This document shows, in pieces, positions 39,849-48,092 of a stretch of DNA of 64,000 nt. Each line of letters starts with the position of its first letter. The first letter of the stretch is position 1. The notes beneath the pieces are model-generated. The model had not been told where the DNA came from. It worked only from the letters and a program-made list of their open reading frames with translations, and did no database searches. Source of the DNA: a bacterium (lineage in GTDB: Bacteria; Krumholzibacteriota; Krumholzibacteriia; LZORAL124-64-63); assembly GCA_016719645.1 (NCBI GenBank), contig JADJYS010000036.1:1-64000 (forward strand), written 5' to 3'. A program made the position numbers and the translations under genes.

Positions 39849-40238
39849 TCAGACGGCGTGCACCCGCACGCTGCGCCGCCGCGGACCGTCGAATTCGCAG
39901 AACCAGATTGCCTGCCAGACGCCCAGGGCCAGCCGGCCGGCGGCGACCGGCACCAGCTGGCCGCAGCCCACCAGGCTGCTCTTGACGTGGGCCGCCGCGT
40001 TGCCCTCCGCGTGGCGCCAGCCGGCGTCCCAGGGCACGGCGCGGTCCAGGGCCTCGATCATATCACGGACCACATCGGGATCGGCGCCCTCGTTGACCGT
40101 GATCCCCGCGGTGGTGTGGGGGGCCCAGACCAGGACCGCCCCGTCTTCCAGGCCTATTTCGTCCACGGCGCGTTGAACCTGAGTCGTGATATCGACGAAC
40201 GCGCTGCGCGCGCCGGTGCGGACCTCGAATTCGACCAT
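39849..40238 (-). CDS. yjbQ: YjbQ family protein
   Basis: The UPF0047/YjbQ fold is shown by VWAPHTTAGITVNEGADPDV, VPWDAGWRHAEGNAAAHVKS, GRLALGVWQAIWFCEFDGPR and the terminal VRVHAV. 129 residues. Some members have weak thiamine-phosphate synthase activity; the true role is uncertain. ATG 40238 is used since GGAGG is five bases upstream, rather than GTG 40244. It sits 21 bases after glnA and 25 bases before the polysaccharide genes. Confidence 0.85.
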   Translation of the reverse strand: MVEFEVRTGARSAFVDITTQVQRAVDEIGLEDGAVLVWAPHTTAGITVNEGADPDVVRDMIEALDRAVPWDAGWRHAEGNAAAHVKSSLVGCGQLVPVAAGRLALGVWQAIWFCEFDGPRRRSVRVHAV

Positions 40239-40259
40239 GTCCACCTCCGCCGCCGGGGC

Positions 40260-41633
40260 CTAGAGGTCGAAGTACATCGAGAACTCGTAGGGGTGCGGCC
40301 GGCGGTTGATGGCCTGGATCTCCGCGCGCTTGATCGACAGCCAGCGCGTGATCAGGGCCTCGGGGAAGACGCCGCCCCGCGTCAGGAACTCGTGGTCGGC
40401 CTCCAGGGCGTCCAGGGCGTCGTCCAGGGAGCGCGGCAGGAACTCCACGGTGTGGGGCCGGCCGTCGGCCGGGGGGTGCTCGGGACAGTAGCCCGCGGCC
40501 AGCGGGTCGAGGCCGCGCACGATGCCGTCGAGTCCCGCCATCAGGATGGCCGAGGCGGCCAGGTAGGGGTTGCAGGTGAAGTCGGGCGGGCGGTACTCCA
40601 TGCGGCGGTGCTGGGGGTCGGCCACGTAGCTGGGGATGCGCACGGCGGCGCCGCGGTTGCTGCGCCCGAAGGTGATCGCCGTCGGCGCCTCGAAGCCGGG
40701 CACCAGGCGCTTGTAGGAGTTCGTGCTGGGGTTGGTGAAGGCGCACAGGGCGTGGCTGTGCAGCAGCACGCCGCCGACGTAGCTCAGGGCCAGGGGGCTG
40801 AGCGAGGCGTAGCCGGCGGGATCGTCGAAGACGTTGCGGCCGTCCTTCATCAGGTACTGGTGCAGGTGCCAGCCGCTGCCCGCGTTGTCGAACAGGGGCT
40901 TGGGCATGAAGGTCACCCGCAGGCCGTGGCGCTCGGCGAGGTTGAACAGGATGTACTTCGTCATCACGGCGTTGTCGCAGGTGGTCGGCAGGTCGTCGAA
41001 CCAGCCCTCGATCTCCTGCTGGGCCTTGGCCCCCACCTCGTGGTGGTGGTAGCGGACCGGGATGTCGAAGTCCCGCATGACCGCGCAGACCTCGTCGCGG
41101 AAGTCGTCGTGGCGGTCGTGGGGGTTGCAGGCGTGGTAGGCGTTCTGGAAGAAGCGCTCGCGGCTCTCCATCCGGTAGTGGGCGCTGGTGTTGCCCGAGT
41201 CGTAGTCCGCTTCCTCGAAGATGTGGAACTCGTACTCCGGGATCCAGCGCGTGGTGTCCGCGACCCCCATCTCCCGCAGCAGCCCCTCGGCCGCGCGCAC
41301 GATGGTCCGGCCGTCCTGGGCGAAGGGGGTGCGTCCGGCGTCGACGTGCTTGACCTCGGCGAACATCGTCAGCGTGGGGCGCTTGCGGAACGGGTCGACG
41401 TGCGCCGTGGCGAGGTCCGGCAGCAGCACCATGTCGCTGTCCTCGACCTTGAGGAAGCCGTAGCTGGAGCCGTCGAAGCCGATGCCCTCGCCCATCACCT
41501 CGGGCGTGAAGCGGTCGAAGGGGAACGTGATGTGGTGCAGCCGGCCGACGAGGTCCAGGACCTTCAGGTCCACGAACTCGATCTTCTTGTCGATGGCTTC
41601 CATGCGCACGGCGGCGAAGTTCTGCGACGACAT
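40260..41633 (-). CDS. glnA: Glutamine synthetase (type I)
   Basis: It makes glutamine from glutamate, ammonia and ATP. Motifs are IGFDGSSYGFLKVEDSDM, IPEYEFHIFEE, HHHEVGAKAQQEIE, MPKPLFDNAGSGWHLHQYL, NPSTNSYKRLVPGFEAP and CNPYLAASAILMAGLDG. 457 residues. The usual adenylylation tyrosine context (NLYDLP) is replaced by AAGYCPEHPP, so GlnE-type control is unlikely. ATG 41633 has AAGGAG upstream. It heads the minus-strand operon. Confidence 0.93.
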   Translation of the reverse strand: MSSQNFAAVRMEAIDKKIEFVDLKVLDLVGRLHHITFPFDRFTPEVMGEGIGFDGSSYGFLKVEDSDMVLLPDLATAHVDPFRKRPTLTMFAEVKHVDAGRTPFAQDGRTIVRAAEGLLREMGVADTTRWIPEYEFHIFEEADYDSGNTSAHYRMESRERFFQNAYHACNPHDRHDDFRDEVCAVMRDFDIPVRYHHHEVGAKAQQEIEGWFDDLPTTCDNAVMTKYILFNLAERHGLRVTFMPKPLFDNAGSGWHLHQYLMKDGRNVFDDPAGYASLSPLALSYVGGVLLHSHALCAFTNPSTNSYKRLVPGFEAPTAITFGRSNRGAAVRIPSYVADPQHRRMEYRPPDFTCNPYLAASAILMAGLDGIVRGLDPLAAGYCPEHPPADGRPHTVEFLPRSLDDALDALEADHEFLTRGGVFPEALITRWLSIKRAEIQAINRRPHPYEFSMYFDL

Positions 41634-41752
41634 GACCAGCTCCTTGCACGGATCGGGGCCTGCAGACCGCCACGGCGGCGGGCCGTCAAATATACGCCGC
41701 GGCAGCCCTGCGCAAAGAGAAGAAAACGCCCGTTCATTTCGCGGCTGCCGCC

Positions 41753-41781
41753 TTGCCCCCTCCCGGCGCCCGGCCTATGTT
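41753..41781 (+). promoter_or_regulatory. Putative sigma-70-like promoter of the FAD dehydrogenase operon
   Basis: TTGCCC (41753-41758), a 17-base spacer and TATGTT (41776-41781) lie 36 bases before the GTG start. The spacing and the GGCCTAT context match the element at 47150. Confidence 0.45.
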
Positions 41782-41817
41782 TCGTCGCGCTGCGACGACG
41801 CGCGAAAGGAGCCGCCC

Positions 41818-43209
41818 GTGGCCGACCCTGCAGTGACCATCCTGTTCGAGGGCCAGCCCCTCGCCTGCCGCCCCGGCCAGTCGGTCGCGGCCGCGCTGTG
41901 GGACCACGGCGTCAAGGTCCTCTCCCACAGCCCCAAGTACGGCCGCCCCCGCGGCGCCTCGTGCGCCCGCGGCCACTGCATGGGCTGCCTGATGCGCATC
42001 GACGGCGTCCCGAACGTCCGCGCCTGCAACGCCCCGGTCCGCGAGGGCCAGCGCGTCGAGCGCCAGGACGCCGGCGCCGTCTACGGCCGGCCCATGCAGG
42101 CCGCGCTGGCCAACACCGGGCACCTGCTGCCCGTCGGCTTCTACTACAAATGGTTCACCAAGCCGACGGCCGTGGCGAAGCTCTTCATGCGGGCCATCCG
42201 CCCGGTGGCCGGCATCGGCCGGCTGCCCGACGAGGCCGCCTGGCGCGGCGCGCCCCCCCCGCCGCGCTCCCGCGACCTGGGCCGCTGGGACACGGTCGTG
42301 GTGGGCGGCGGCGCCGCCGGCCTGGCCGCGGTCCTGGCCGGCGAGGGCCGCACGCTGCTGATCGACGACTCCCGGCTGGGCGGCGGCCAGCGCCGCGAGG
42401 CCCTGGACCTCGCCGCCGCCGGCGAGGGCGACCCCCTCGCCGGGCTGCACCGCCTGCGCCGCCTGCGCGCGGTCCTGCACGAGCGCGACGCGCTCGTCGC
42501 CGCGGCGCCGCACGTGACCCGCGCGGCCGCGACCACCGTGGTCGGCTGCTACCAGCCCGACATGCTGCTGGTGCGCGACGCGACCGGGCTGGCCGTCGCG
42601 CGCGCCGACCGCATCGTCTGGGCCGCCGGGGCCCTGGACCAGCTGGGCCTGTTCGACGACCACGACCTGCCGGGAGTCATGGGGCCGCGCGCCCTCTACC
42701 GCCTGGCCGGGCGGGACGGGATCGACCTGCGCGGGCGCAGCGCGGTCGTCTGGGGCCACGGGCCGGACCAGTGGCTGAGCGCCGCCCTGCTGCACGCGCG
42801 CGGCGCGCAGGTCGTCCTCGCCCTGGACCCCACCGCCGCCCCCGACGACGACGCCCTGGCGACCGCCGGCCGCCTCGGCTGGCGCCTGCTGCACGGCGTG
42901 CGGCCCGCAGCCGCGCTGGGCCGCGCCGGCTCGCTGGCCGCGCTGCGCTTCGACGACGGCCAGGGCGGCGCCCGCCGCGAGGCCGCCTGCGAGCTCGCGG
43001 TGATGTGCGGCCGCGGCAAGCCCGTCTACGACGGGGCCTACCAGCTCGGCGCCGACCTCGTCCTGGACCCCCTGCGCGGGGGCTACGTGCCCCGCGGCGC
43101 CGTCGCCGGGCGGTGGGACGGCGACACGCCGGCCGGCCTGCGGCTGACGATCGCCGGCGAATCGGCCGGGGCCACGCTCGCCGACCTGCTCCAGGAGGTG
43201 ACGCCGTGA
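41818..43209 (+). CDS. FAD/2Fe-2S dehydrogenase alpha subunit (HcnA/B, LhpB or opine-oxidase type)
   Basis: The N-terminal 90 residues form a 2Fe-2S domain (GRPRGASCARGHCMGCLMRI ... VRACNAPVREGQ). The remainder is an FAD/NAD(P)-binding domain starting TVVVGGGAAGLAAVLAG, with GVMGPRALYRLAG in the middle. 463 residues. GTG 41818 with AAAGGAG. Its stop overlaps the GTG of the small Fe-S subunit. With the next two genes it forms a three-subunit enzyme like hydrogen-cyanide synthase, opine oxidase or D-hydroxyproline dehydrogenase. The substrate, an amino or imino acid, is not determined. Confidence 0.78.
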   Translation: MADPAVTILFEGQPLACRPGQSVAAALWDHGVKVLSHSPKYGRPRGASCARGHCMGCLMRIDGVPNVRACNAPVREGQRVERQDAGAVYGRPMQAALANTGHLLPVGFYYKWFTKPTAVAKLFMRAIRPVAGIGRLPDEAAWRGAPPPPRSRDLGRWDTVVVGGGAAGLAAVLAGEGRTLLIDDSRLGGGQRREALDLAAAGEGDPLAGLHRLRRLRAVLHERDALVAAAPHVTRAAATTVVGCYQPDMLLVRDATGLAVARADRIVWAAGALDQLGLFDDHDLPGVMGPRALYRLAGRDGIDLRGRSAVVWGHGPDQWLSAALLHARGAQVVLALDPTAAPDDDALATAGRLGWRLLHGVRPAAALGRAGSLAALRFDDGQGGARREAACELAVMCGRGKPVYDGAYQLGADLVLDPLRGGYVPRGAVAGRWDGDTPAGLRLTIAGESAGATLADLLQEVTP

Positions 43210-43532
43210 GCAAGCGCATCCTGTGCCGCTGCGAGGACGTGACCATCGAGGAGTTCGGCAAGGCCTACCGCGACGGCTTCGCCGAGATGGAGGCGCTCAA
43301 GCGCTTCACCGGCGTGGGCACCGGCTTCTGCCAGGGCAAGGGCTGCCTCTGCGAGTCCGCGCTGGAGCTGGCCCGCCTGCGCGGCATCGACCCCTCGCAG
43401 GTCCCGCTGACCAACATCCGCCCCCCCATCGAACCGCTGACGTTCGAGGAGCTGGCGAGCCTGGACCTGCCGCCCCTGGTGGGCGAGATGGAAGCCGCCC
43501 CGCGCGGCGACGACCCGGAGGTGGGCCCGTGA
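43206..43532 (+). CDS. BFD-like [2Fe-2S] small subunit
   Basis: It starts SKRILCRCEDVTIEEFGKAY and has a second pair in GTGFCQGKGCLCESALELAR, the cysteine spacing of BFD/NirB-type 2Fe-2S domains. The tail is LTNIRPPIEPLTFEELASL. 108 residues. GTG 43206 overlaps the alpha-subunit stop, and its own stop overlaps the beta-subunit GTG at 43529. In sarcosine-oxidase-like complexes this domain is often fused to the alpha chain; here it is separate. Confidence 0.83.
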   Translation: MSKRILCRCEDVTIEEFGKAYRDGFAEMEALKRFTGVGTGFCQGKGCLCESALELARLRGIDPSQVPLTNIRPPIEPLTFEELASLDLPPLVGEMEAAPRGDDPEVGP

Positions 43533-44713
43533 TCCCCCTGCCCGAAGGACCCGTGCCCGCGACGGCCGACGCGGTCATCGTCGGCGGCGGCATCAACGGC
43601 CTGGCCATCGCCTACGAGCTGGCGCGGCGCGGCATGAAGCACCTCGTCGTGCTGGAGCGGGACTACCTCGGCAGCGGCTCGACCGGGCGCTGCGGCGGCG
43701 GCATCCGGCAGCAGTGGACGACCGAGGAGAACATCCGCCTGGCCCAGGAGAGCGTCGCCGCCTTCGAGCACCTGGCCGGCGAGCTCGGCCTGCAGACGTT
43801 CTTCCGCCAGGGCGGCTACCTGATGGTGACCGAGGACGAGTCCCAGCTCGAGAGCATGCGCAAGGCCGTCGCCCTGCAGAACTCCTGCCAGGTGCCCAGC
43901 CGCTTCCTGGAGCCGCGCGAGTGCCTGGACATCGTGCCGCAGCTGGACGTGTCGCGCCTCAAGGGCGCGACCTTCTGCCAGAAGGACGGCACCGCCTACC
44001 CGTTCAGCGTGGTCTGGGGCTACGCGAAGGCCGCGACGCGGCGCGGCGTGCGCATCTTCATCCGCACGCGCCTGCTCGAGGTGAAGCACGACGGCGGCCG
44101 CATCACCGGCGTGGTCACCGACCGCGGCGAGATCGCGACGCCGCTGCTGATCAACTGCGCCGGGCCGTGGTCGCGCTCGCTGGCGGCGATGGTCGGCGTG
44201 CAGCTGCCCAACCGCCAGGAACGCCACGAGATCATGGTCAGCGAGTCCTGCAAGCCGTTCCTGGACCCGATGGTCATCTCCATCAGCAACGGCATCTACT
44301 TCAGCCAGAGCATGCGCGGCGAGATCGTCGGCGGCATCGGCGACCCCGACGAGCCGCACTGGGACCGGCCCGTGCAGTTCGACACGCGCAGCCAGCTGCG
44401 CTTCGCGGTGCGCTTCGCCCGCGCCCTGACCGATTACTGGCCCCCGGCGCGCAAGCTGCGCCTGATGCGCCAGTGGGCCGGCATGTACGACGTGACCCCC
44501 GACCACCGCCCCATCCTGGGCGGGGTCCCCGGCCTCGAGGGCTACCAGATGGCCTGCGGCTACAGCGGCCACGGCTTCATGCTGGCCCCGATGGCCGCCT
44601 CCCGGCTGGCGAAGCGGATCACCACCGGCGAGCCCGACGGGATCATCGACTCGCTGTCGCTGGCGCGGTTCGCGCGGGGCGACATCGAGGCCGACGCGTT
44701 CGTCGTGGGCTGA
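43529..44713 (+). CDS. FAD-dependent amine dehydrogenase beta subunit (DAO family)
   Basis: FAD binding at ADAVIVGGGINGLAIAYELA, a covalent-type or contact region GSGSTGRCGGGIRQQW, the central NGIYFSQSMRGEIVGGIGDP and the C-terminal DHRPILGGVPGLEGY with ACGYSGHGFML match the beta subunit of sarcosine oxidase, HcnC and proline dehydrogenase relatives. 394 residues. GTG 43529. It carries the substrate site, and electrons would pass through the Fe-S subunits. Substrate specificity cannot be read from sequence. Confidence 0.84.
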   Translation: MIPLPEGPVPATADAVIVGGGINGLAIAYELARRGMKHLVVLERDYLGSGSTGRCGGGIRQQWTTEENIRLAQESVAAFEHLAGELGLQTFFRQGGYLMVTEDESQLESMRKAVALQNSCQVPSRFLEPRECLDIVPQLDVSRLKGATFCQKDGTAYPFSVVWGYAKAATRRGVRIFIRTRLLEVKHDGGRITGVVTDRGEIATPLLINCAGPWSRSLAAMVGVQLPNRQERHEIMVSESCKPFLDPMVISISNGIYFSQSMRGEIVGGIGDPDEPHWDRPVQFDTRSQLRFAVRFARALTDYWPPARKLRLMRQWAGMYDVTPDHRPILGGVPGLEGYQMACGYSGHGFMLAPMAASRLAKRITTGEPDGIIDSLSLARFARGDIEADAFVVG

Positions 44714-44829
44714 GCGGCCGCTCCCGCCTCCGGAACATAACCTGTCAAAATCGCTGCAGTTGCGATAGTGGATGGATTTAGTAATCTATCCTGGTTCGCA
44801 CCCGTCACCCGCATCCGGAGGAGCAATCC

Positions 44830-45315
44830 ATGCGCAGGATCAAGCATACCGTCCTGGTCGCCGCCGCGACCTGCCTGGCCCTCGGTCTCGGCGCCGACGC
44901 CGCCCGGGCCGATCTCGCCATCTACACCACGGCCCTCACCGGCGCCTCGGAAGTCCCGCCCAACGCCAGCCCGGCGGTCGGGATCGCCACGCTCACGGTC
45001 GACACCGAGACCCTGATCGGTACCTACACGCTGCAGTTCAGCGGTCTGACGAGCGCGCAGACCGCCGTCCACTTCCACACCGCCGCGGCCGGCGTCAACG
45101 GCCCGGTCGCCTTCGGCCTGCCCCTCGGCTCGCCGATCGCCGGCACCTGGAACCTGACCGCGCCCCAGTACGCGAGCCTCGTCGCGGGTTCGATCTACCT
45201 GAACGTCCACAGCACGACGTTCCCCGGCGGCGAGATCCGCGGGCAGATGACGCTCGACCATGTCGTCGCCGGCGAGGAGATGACGTTCGGGGACATCAAG
45301 ACGCTCTATCGGTAA
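44830..45315 (+). CDS. Exported CHRD-domain protein with LYR tail
   Basis: A signal peptide (MRRIKHTVLVAAATCLALGL) precedes a CHRD domain: LTGASEVPPNASPAVGIATL, TAVHFHTAAAGVNGPV and TTFPGGEIRGQMTLD. The last ten residues, TFGDIKTLYR, match the tails of other exported proteins in the window, joined by a short acidic linker. 161 residues. ATG 44830 with GGAGGAG. A TTGCGATAG/TAATCTAT pair upstream may be the promoter. Convergent with another LYR-tailed gene. Confidence 0.85.
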   Translation: MRRIKHTVLVAAATCLALGLGADAARADLAIYTTALTGASEVPPNASPAVGIATLTVDTETLIGTYTLQFSGLTSAQTAVHFHTAAAGVNGPVAFGLPLGSPIAGTWNLTAPQYASLVAGSIYLNVHSTTFPGGEIRGQMTLDHVVAGEEMTFGDIKTLYR

Positions 45316-45329
45316 GCGTCCCGACGACG

Positions 45330-45358
45330 AGGGCCGTCCCCTGCGTGGGGACGGCCCT
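45330..45358. terminator. Intrinsic-type terminator between convergent genes
   Basis: A 12-bp perfect stem (45330-45341 with 45347-45358), loop TGCGT, with TTTC continuing on the plus strand. It lies 15 bases after the CHRD gene stop and may serve both convergent genes. Confidence 0.65.
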
Positions 45359-45394
45359 TTCACTTCGCCGCAGCGCGCCGGCGGTCACTCCATA

Positions 45395-46087
45395 TCAGCG
45401 ATACAGCGCCTTGACCTCGCCCCAGCGCGCCGCGTCGGTCGGCGTCGGCCCGCCGTAGGCCGTCAGCTCCCAGGCGTCTTCCGCGACCAGGCCGACGCCG
45501 GCGGCGTAGCTGGCCGGCGTGGACACCCGCGCGCCGCCGTCGTGCCGGCGACCCAGCGCGTCGTGGGCCGCCTGGCCCGGGACGGCGGACCACGGCGGCA
45601 GGGAGGCCTCGACCGCGATGGTCGCGAAATCGCCGGCCGGGACGGTCGTGACGCCGCCGCCGACGATGCAGTAGCCGATCGTCGCCGTGCCCCAGGGCTC
45701 GGAGTCGTCGAGGCTCCAGTAGATGCGCGTGGCGGTGCTCCAGCAGCGCTGCGTCGCCGTGACGGCGGGTAGCGCGAGGATCGGCGGCGAGTAGCTGGCG
45801 ACGAAGCCGTCCTCGTTGTAGGCGGCGTGCAGGCGGACGGCGCCTTCGGCGTCCAGGGACCAGAAGTTGTGGTAGACCTGATCCGGCTCGGTCCAGACCA
45901 GTTCGAGCACGTCCTCGCCCTGGATCACGGCCGGGCCCGCCGCGGCGACGACGCGCTCGTGGCCGGCCCCGTCGGAGTAGGTCCAGGCGCAGCCCGGGGC
46001 CAGCGGCTGGTAGGCGATCTGGGCGCAGACGGGGGCGGCGAACGCCGCCAGGGACAGGACCAGGGTCAGGATCTTCACGTGCCGCAT
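45395..46087 (-). CDS. Exported hypothetical protein with LYR tail
   Basis: A signal peptide (MRHVKILTLVLSLAAFAAPVCA) is followed by IAYQPLAPGCAWTYSDGAGH, a pattern common in exported beta proteins of this sort, and VEASLPPWSAVPGQAAHDAL. The end ARWGEVKALYR matches the shared tail. The middle contains YWSLDDSEPWGTATIGYC. 230 residues. ATG 46087 with GGAGGTCGCGGG. No enzyme motif is visible. Confidence 0.75.
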   Translation of the reverse strand: MRHVKILTLVLSLAAFAAPVCAQIAYQPLAPGCAWTYSDGAGHERVVAAAGPAVIQGEDVLELVWTEPDQVYHNFWSLDAEGAVRLHAAYNEDGFVASYSPPILALPAVTATQRCWSTATRIYWSLDDSEPWGTATIGYCIVGGGVTTVPAGDFATIAVEASLPPWSAVPGQAAHDALGRRHDGGARVSTPASYAAGVGLVAEDAWELTAYGGPTPTDAARWGEVKALYR

Positions 46088-46144
46088 CCCGCGACCTCCC
46101 TTGCGAACGTGACCGGGCCGTCCATGGTACACGAGCTGCGGGAC

Positions 46145-47053
46145 TCAGGACAACAGGTGCCGCAGCGCCGGTTCCAACTCCCGGTACTCGAACTGGAATT
46201 CGTTGGCGCGCAACGCCTTGGGGACGGCGCGGCAGCTCTGCAGCAGCATGGTCGACATCTCGCCCAGCACCAGGTTCAGCACGAAGCCGGGGGTCGTGAA
46301 GCCGCTGGGCCGGCCCAGCACGCGGCCCAGGGTCCGGGCGAACTCGCGGCGGGTCGGCGGGTCGGGCACCACCGCGTTGACGGGGCCGGCGATCGCCTCG
46401 CGGTCCAGGACGTGCAGGATCGCGCGCACGAGGTCGTGGCGGTGGATCCAGGGCACGTAGGCGCGGCCGTCGCCGAGCGGGCCGCCCAGGCCGAACCGGT
46501 ACGGCAGCACCATGCGGGGCAACGCCCCGTCCTCGCGGTCGAGCACCAGGCCGATGCGCAGCAGGGCCACGCGCGTGCGCCCGTTGTCGGCCTCCATGGC
46601 GCAGCCTTCCCACTCGTGGGCCAGCCGGCCCAGGAAGTCGCGGCCGCCCTCGTTCTGCTCGTAGAGGGGGTCGGCGCCGCCGTCGCCGTAGTAGCCGACG
46701 GCCGACGCGCTGATCAGCACGCGCACCCGCTCGCTCGCGTTGACCGCCGCCGCCACGTTGCGCGTGCACTCGAGCCGGGAGCGGCGCAGCAGCGCCTTGC
46801 GCTTGCGGGTCCAGCGCTTGGCGGCGACGGGCTCGCCGGCCAGGTTGACGACCGCGTCGCAGTCCCCCAGCGCCCGCTGCCAGGCGCCCGGGACGGTCGG
46901 GTCCCCTTCGACGATCTCCACCGGCCGCGACAGGCGCGACAGGGCGCGCTTGCGGTCGCGGGTGACGCAGACGACCTCGTCGCCGCGCTCGATGAGCGCG
47001 CGGACGACCGCCCGCCCCACCAGGCCCGTACCGCCGGTCAGGAACACCTTCAT
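46145..47053 (-). CDS. TIGR01777-type NAD(P)-dependent epimerase (SDR39U1/YfcH)
   Basis: It is an atypical SDR with VFLTGGTGLVGRAVVRALIE, CDAVVNLAGEPVAAKRWT, ISASAVGYYGD (Y without a nearby YxxxK) and PGFVLNLVLGEMSTMLLQS, all characteristic of this family of unknown substrate. 302 residues. ATG 47053 follows AGAGGACA. It lies between a LYR-tail gene and a divergent enoyl-CoA hydratase gene. Confidence 0.88.
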   Translation of the reverse strand: MKVFLTGGTGLVGRAVVRALIERGDEVVCVTRDRKRALSRLSRPVEIVEGDPTVPGAWQRALGDCDAVVNLAGEPVAAKRWTRKRKALLRRSRLECTRNVAAAVNASERVRVLISASAVGYYGDGGADPLYEQNEGGRDFLGRLAHEWEGCAMEADNGRTRVALLRIGLVLDREDGALPRMVLPYRFGLGGPLGDGRAYVPWIHRHDLVRAILHVLDREAIAGPVNAVVPDPPTRREFARTLGRVLGRPSGFTTPGFVLNLVLGEMSTMLLQSCRAVPKALRANEFQFEYRELEPALRHLLS

Positions 47054-47149
47054 GCCGAGTTGTCCTCTCTGGAATCTCCCGGATGCGAAGCCCCGGCAGG
47101 ATACCCGCCGGCGGCTCCCCTGTCCAGACCTGTCGCGCGGACGGCCGCG

Positions 47150-47178
47150 TTGACACCGCGACGGCCCCGGCCTATCGT
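47150..47178 (+). promoter_or_regulatory. Putative sigma-70-like promoter
   Basis: A perfect TTGACA (47150-47155), a 17-base spacer and TATCGT (47173-47178) lie 67 bases before the hydratase ATG. This is the strongest -35 box in the window. Confidence 0.55.
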
Positions 47179-47245
47179 CCAGCGCACGGAGAGACGAACC
47201 GCGCCGCGCCGGCGCACCCCCGCGCCGGCCACTTCCGGGAGGGTC

Positions 47246-48052
47246 ATGACCTACGACTTCTTCGACTGCGAGGTCCGCGACGGCGTCGCGACCCTGTCGC
47301 TGCTCGGCTCCGGCACGCCCTCGCTGCAGGAGCTCGGGGACGAGCTCGTCGACGCCCTGCTGCGCCTGCAGGAGGACCGCGCCGCCCGCGTGGTCCTGCT
47401 GACGGACGCCGGCGGGCCCTTCGACACCGCCATGGACCTGCGCGCGGCCGCCGAGGCGCAGGCCGGCGACGCCGGCATGGGGTCCGTGGCCGCCGACCTC
47501 GACACCATCCGCCGCGTCGTGACCCTGATGCAGGAGCTCGGCAAGCCCATCGTCGCCGCCGTGGCCGGCGACGTGCGCGACAGCGGCTTCGGGCTGGTCA
47601 TGGCCGCCGACGTGCGCCTGGCCGCCGCCACGGCCACCTTCACCACCCAGGACATGCGGCTGGGCCTGCTGCCCGACTGGGGCCTGACCTCGACGCTGCC
47701 GCGCGCGATCGGGCCCAACCGGGCCCTGGACGTGCTGTGGTCCGGGCGCACGCTGTCCGCCGACGAGGCGTCCCGCCTGGGCCTGCTGGACCGCGTCTTC
47801 TCGGCGCAGGAGTACGAGCAGGAGGTCGAGGCCTACTGCCGCCGCCTGGCGGGCATCCCGCAGCCGGCGCTGCGCCTGAGCAAGCTGGCGGTGCAGCAGT
47901 CGAGCGAGTTCGACCTGACCACCATGCTGTCGCTCGAGTACGAGGCCCAGCAGCAGTGCTGGGACTCGCGCGAGACCTCGGCCGGCCTGGCCGCCGGCCT
48001 GGACGGCGACGCGGCCGACTTCGGCCTCCCCGGCGGCGAAGACGACGACTGA
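47246..48052 (+). CDS. Enoyl-CoA hydratase/isomerase family protein
   Basis: The crotonase fold is shown by GVATLSLLGSGTPSLQELGD, IVAAVAGDVRDSGFGLVMAA, DVRLAAATATFTTQDMRLGL and ADEASRLGLLDRVF. The usual catalytic Glu after MRLGL is replaced by LPDWGLTSTLP, so activity may differ from canonical hydratases. 268 residues. ATG 47246 is very close to GGGAGGG. The dehydratase gene starts 40 bases downstream on the same strand. Confidence 0.83.
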   Translation: MTYDFFDCEVRDGVATLSLLGSGTPSLQELGDELVDALLRLQEDRAARVVLLTDAGGPFDTAMDLRAAAEAQAGDAGMGSVAADLDTIRRVVTLMQELGKPIVAAVAGDVRDSGFGLVMAADVRLAAATATFTTQDMRLGLLPDWGLTSTLPRAIGPNRALDVLWSGRTLSADEASRLGLLDRVFSAQEYEQEVEAYCRRLAGIPQPALRLSKLAVQQSSEFDLTTMLSLEYEAQQQCWDSRETSAGLAAGLDGDAADFGLPGGEDDD

Positions 48053-48092
48053 CGACGAACCTTGAAACGGCCCGCTGGCCGGAGGTGGCTCC

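Noticed and set aside
39810..43532. A 1240-codon open frame on the plus strand
   Set aside because: Only its last 108 residues (the BFD-like subunit, starting at 43206) are real. The rest is antisense to glnA and yjbQ or out of frame.
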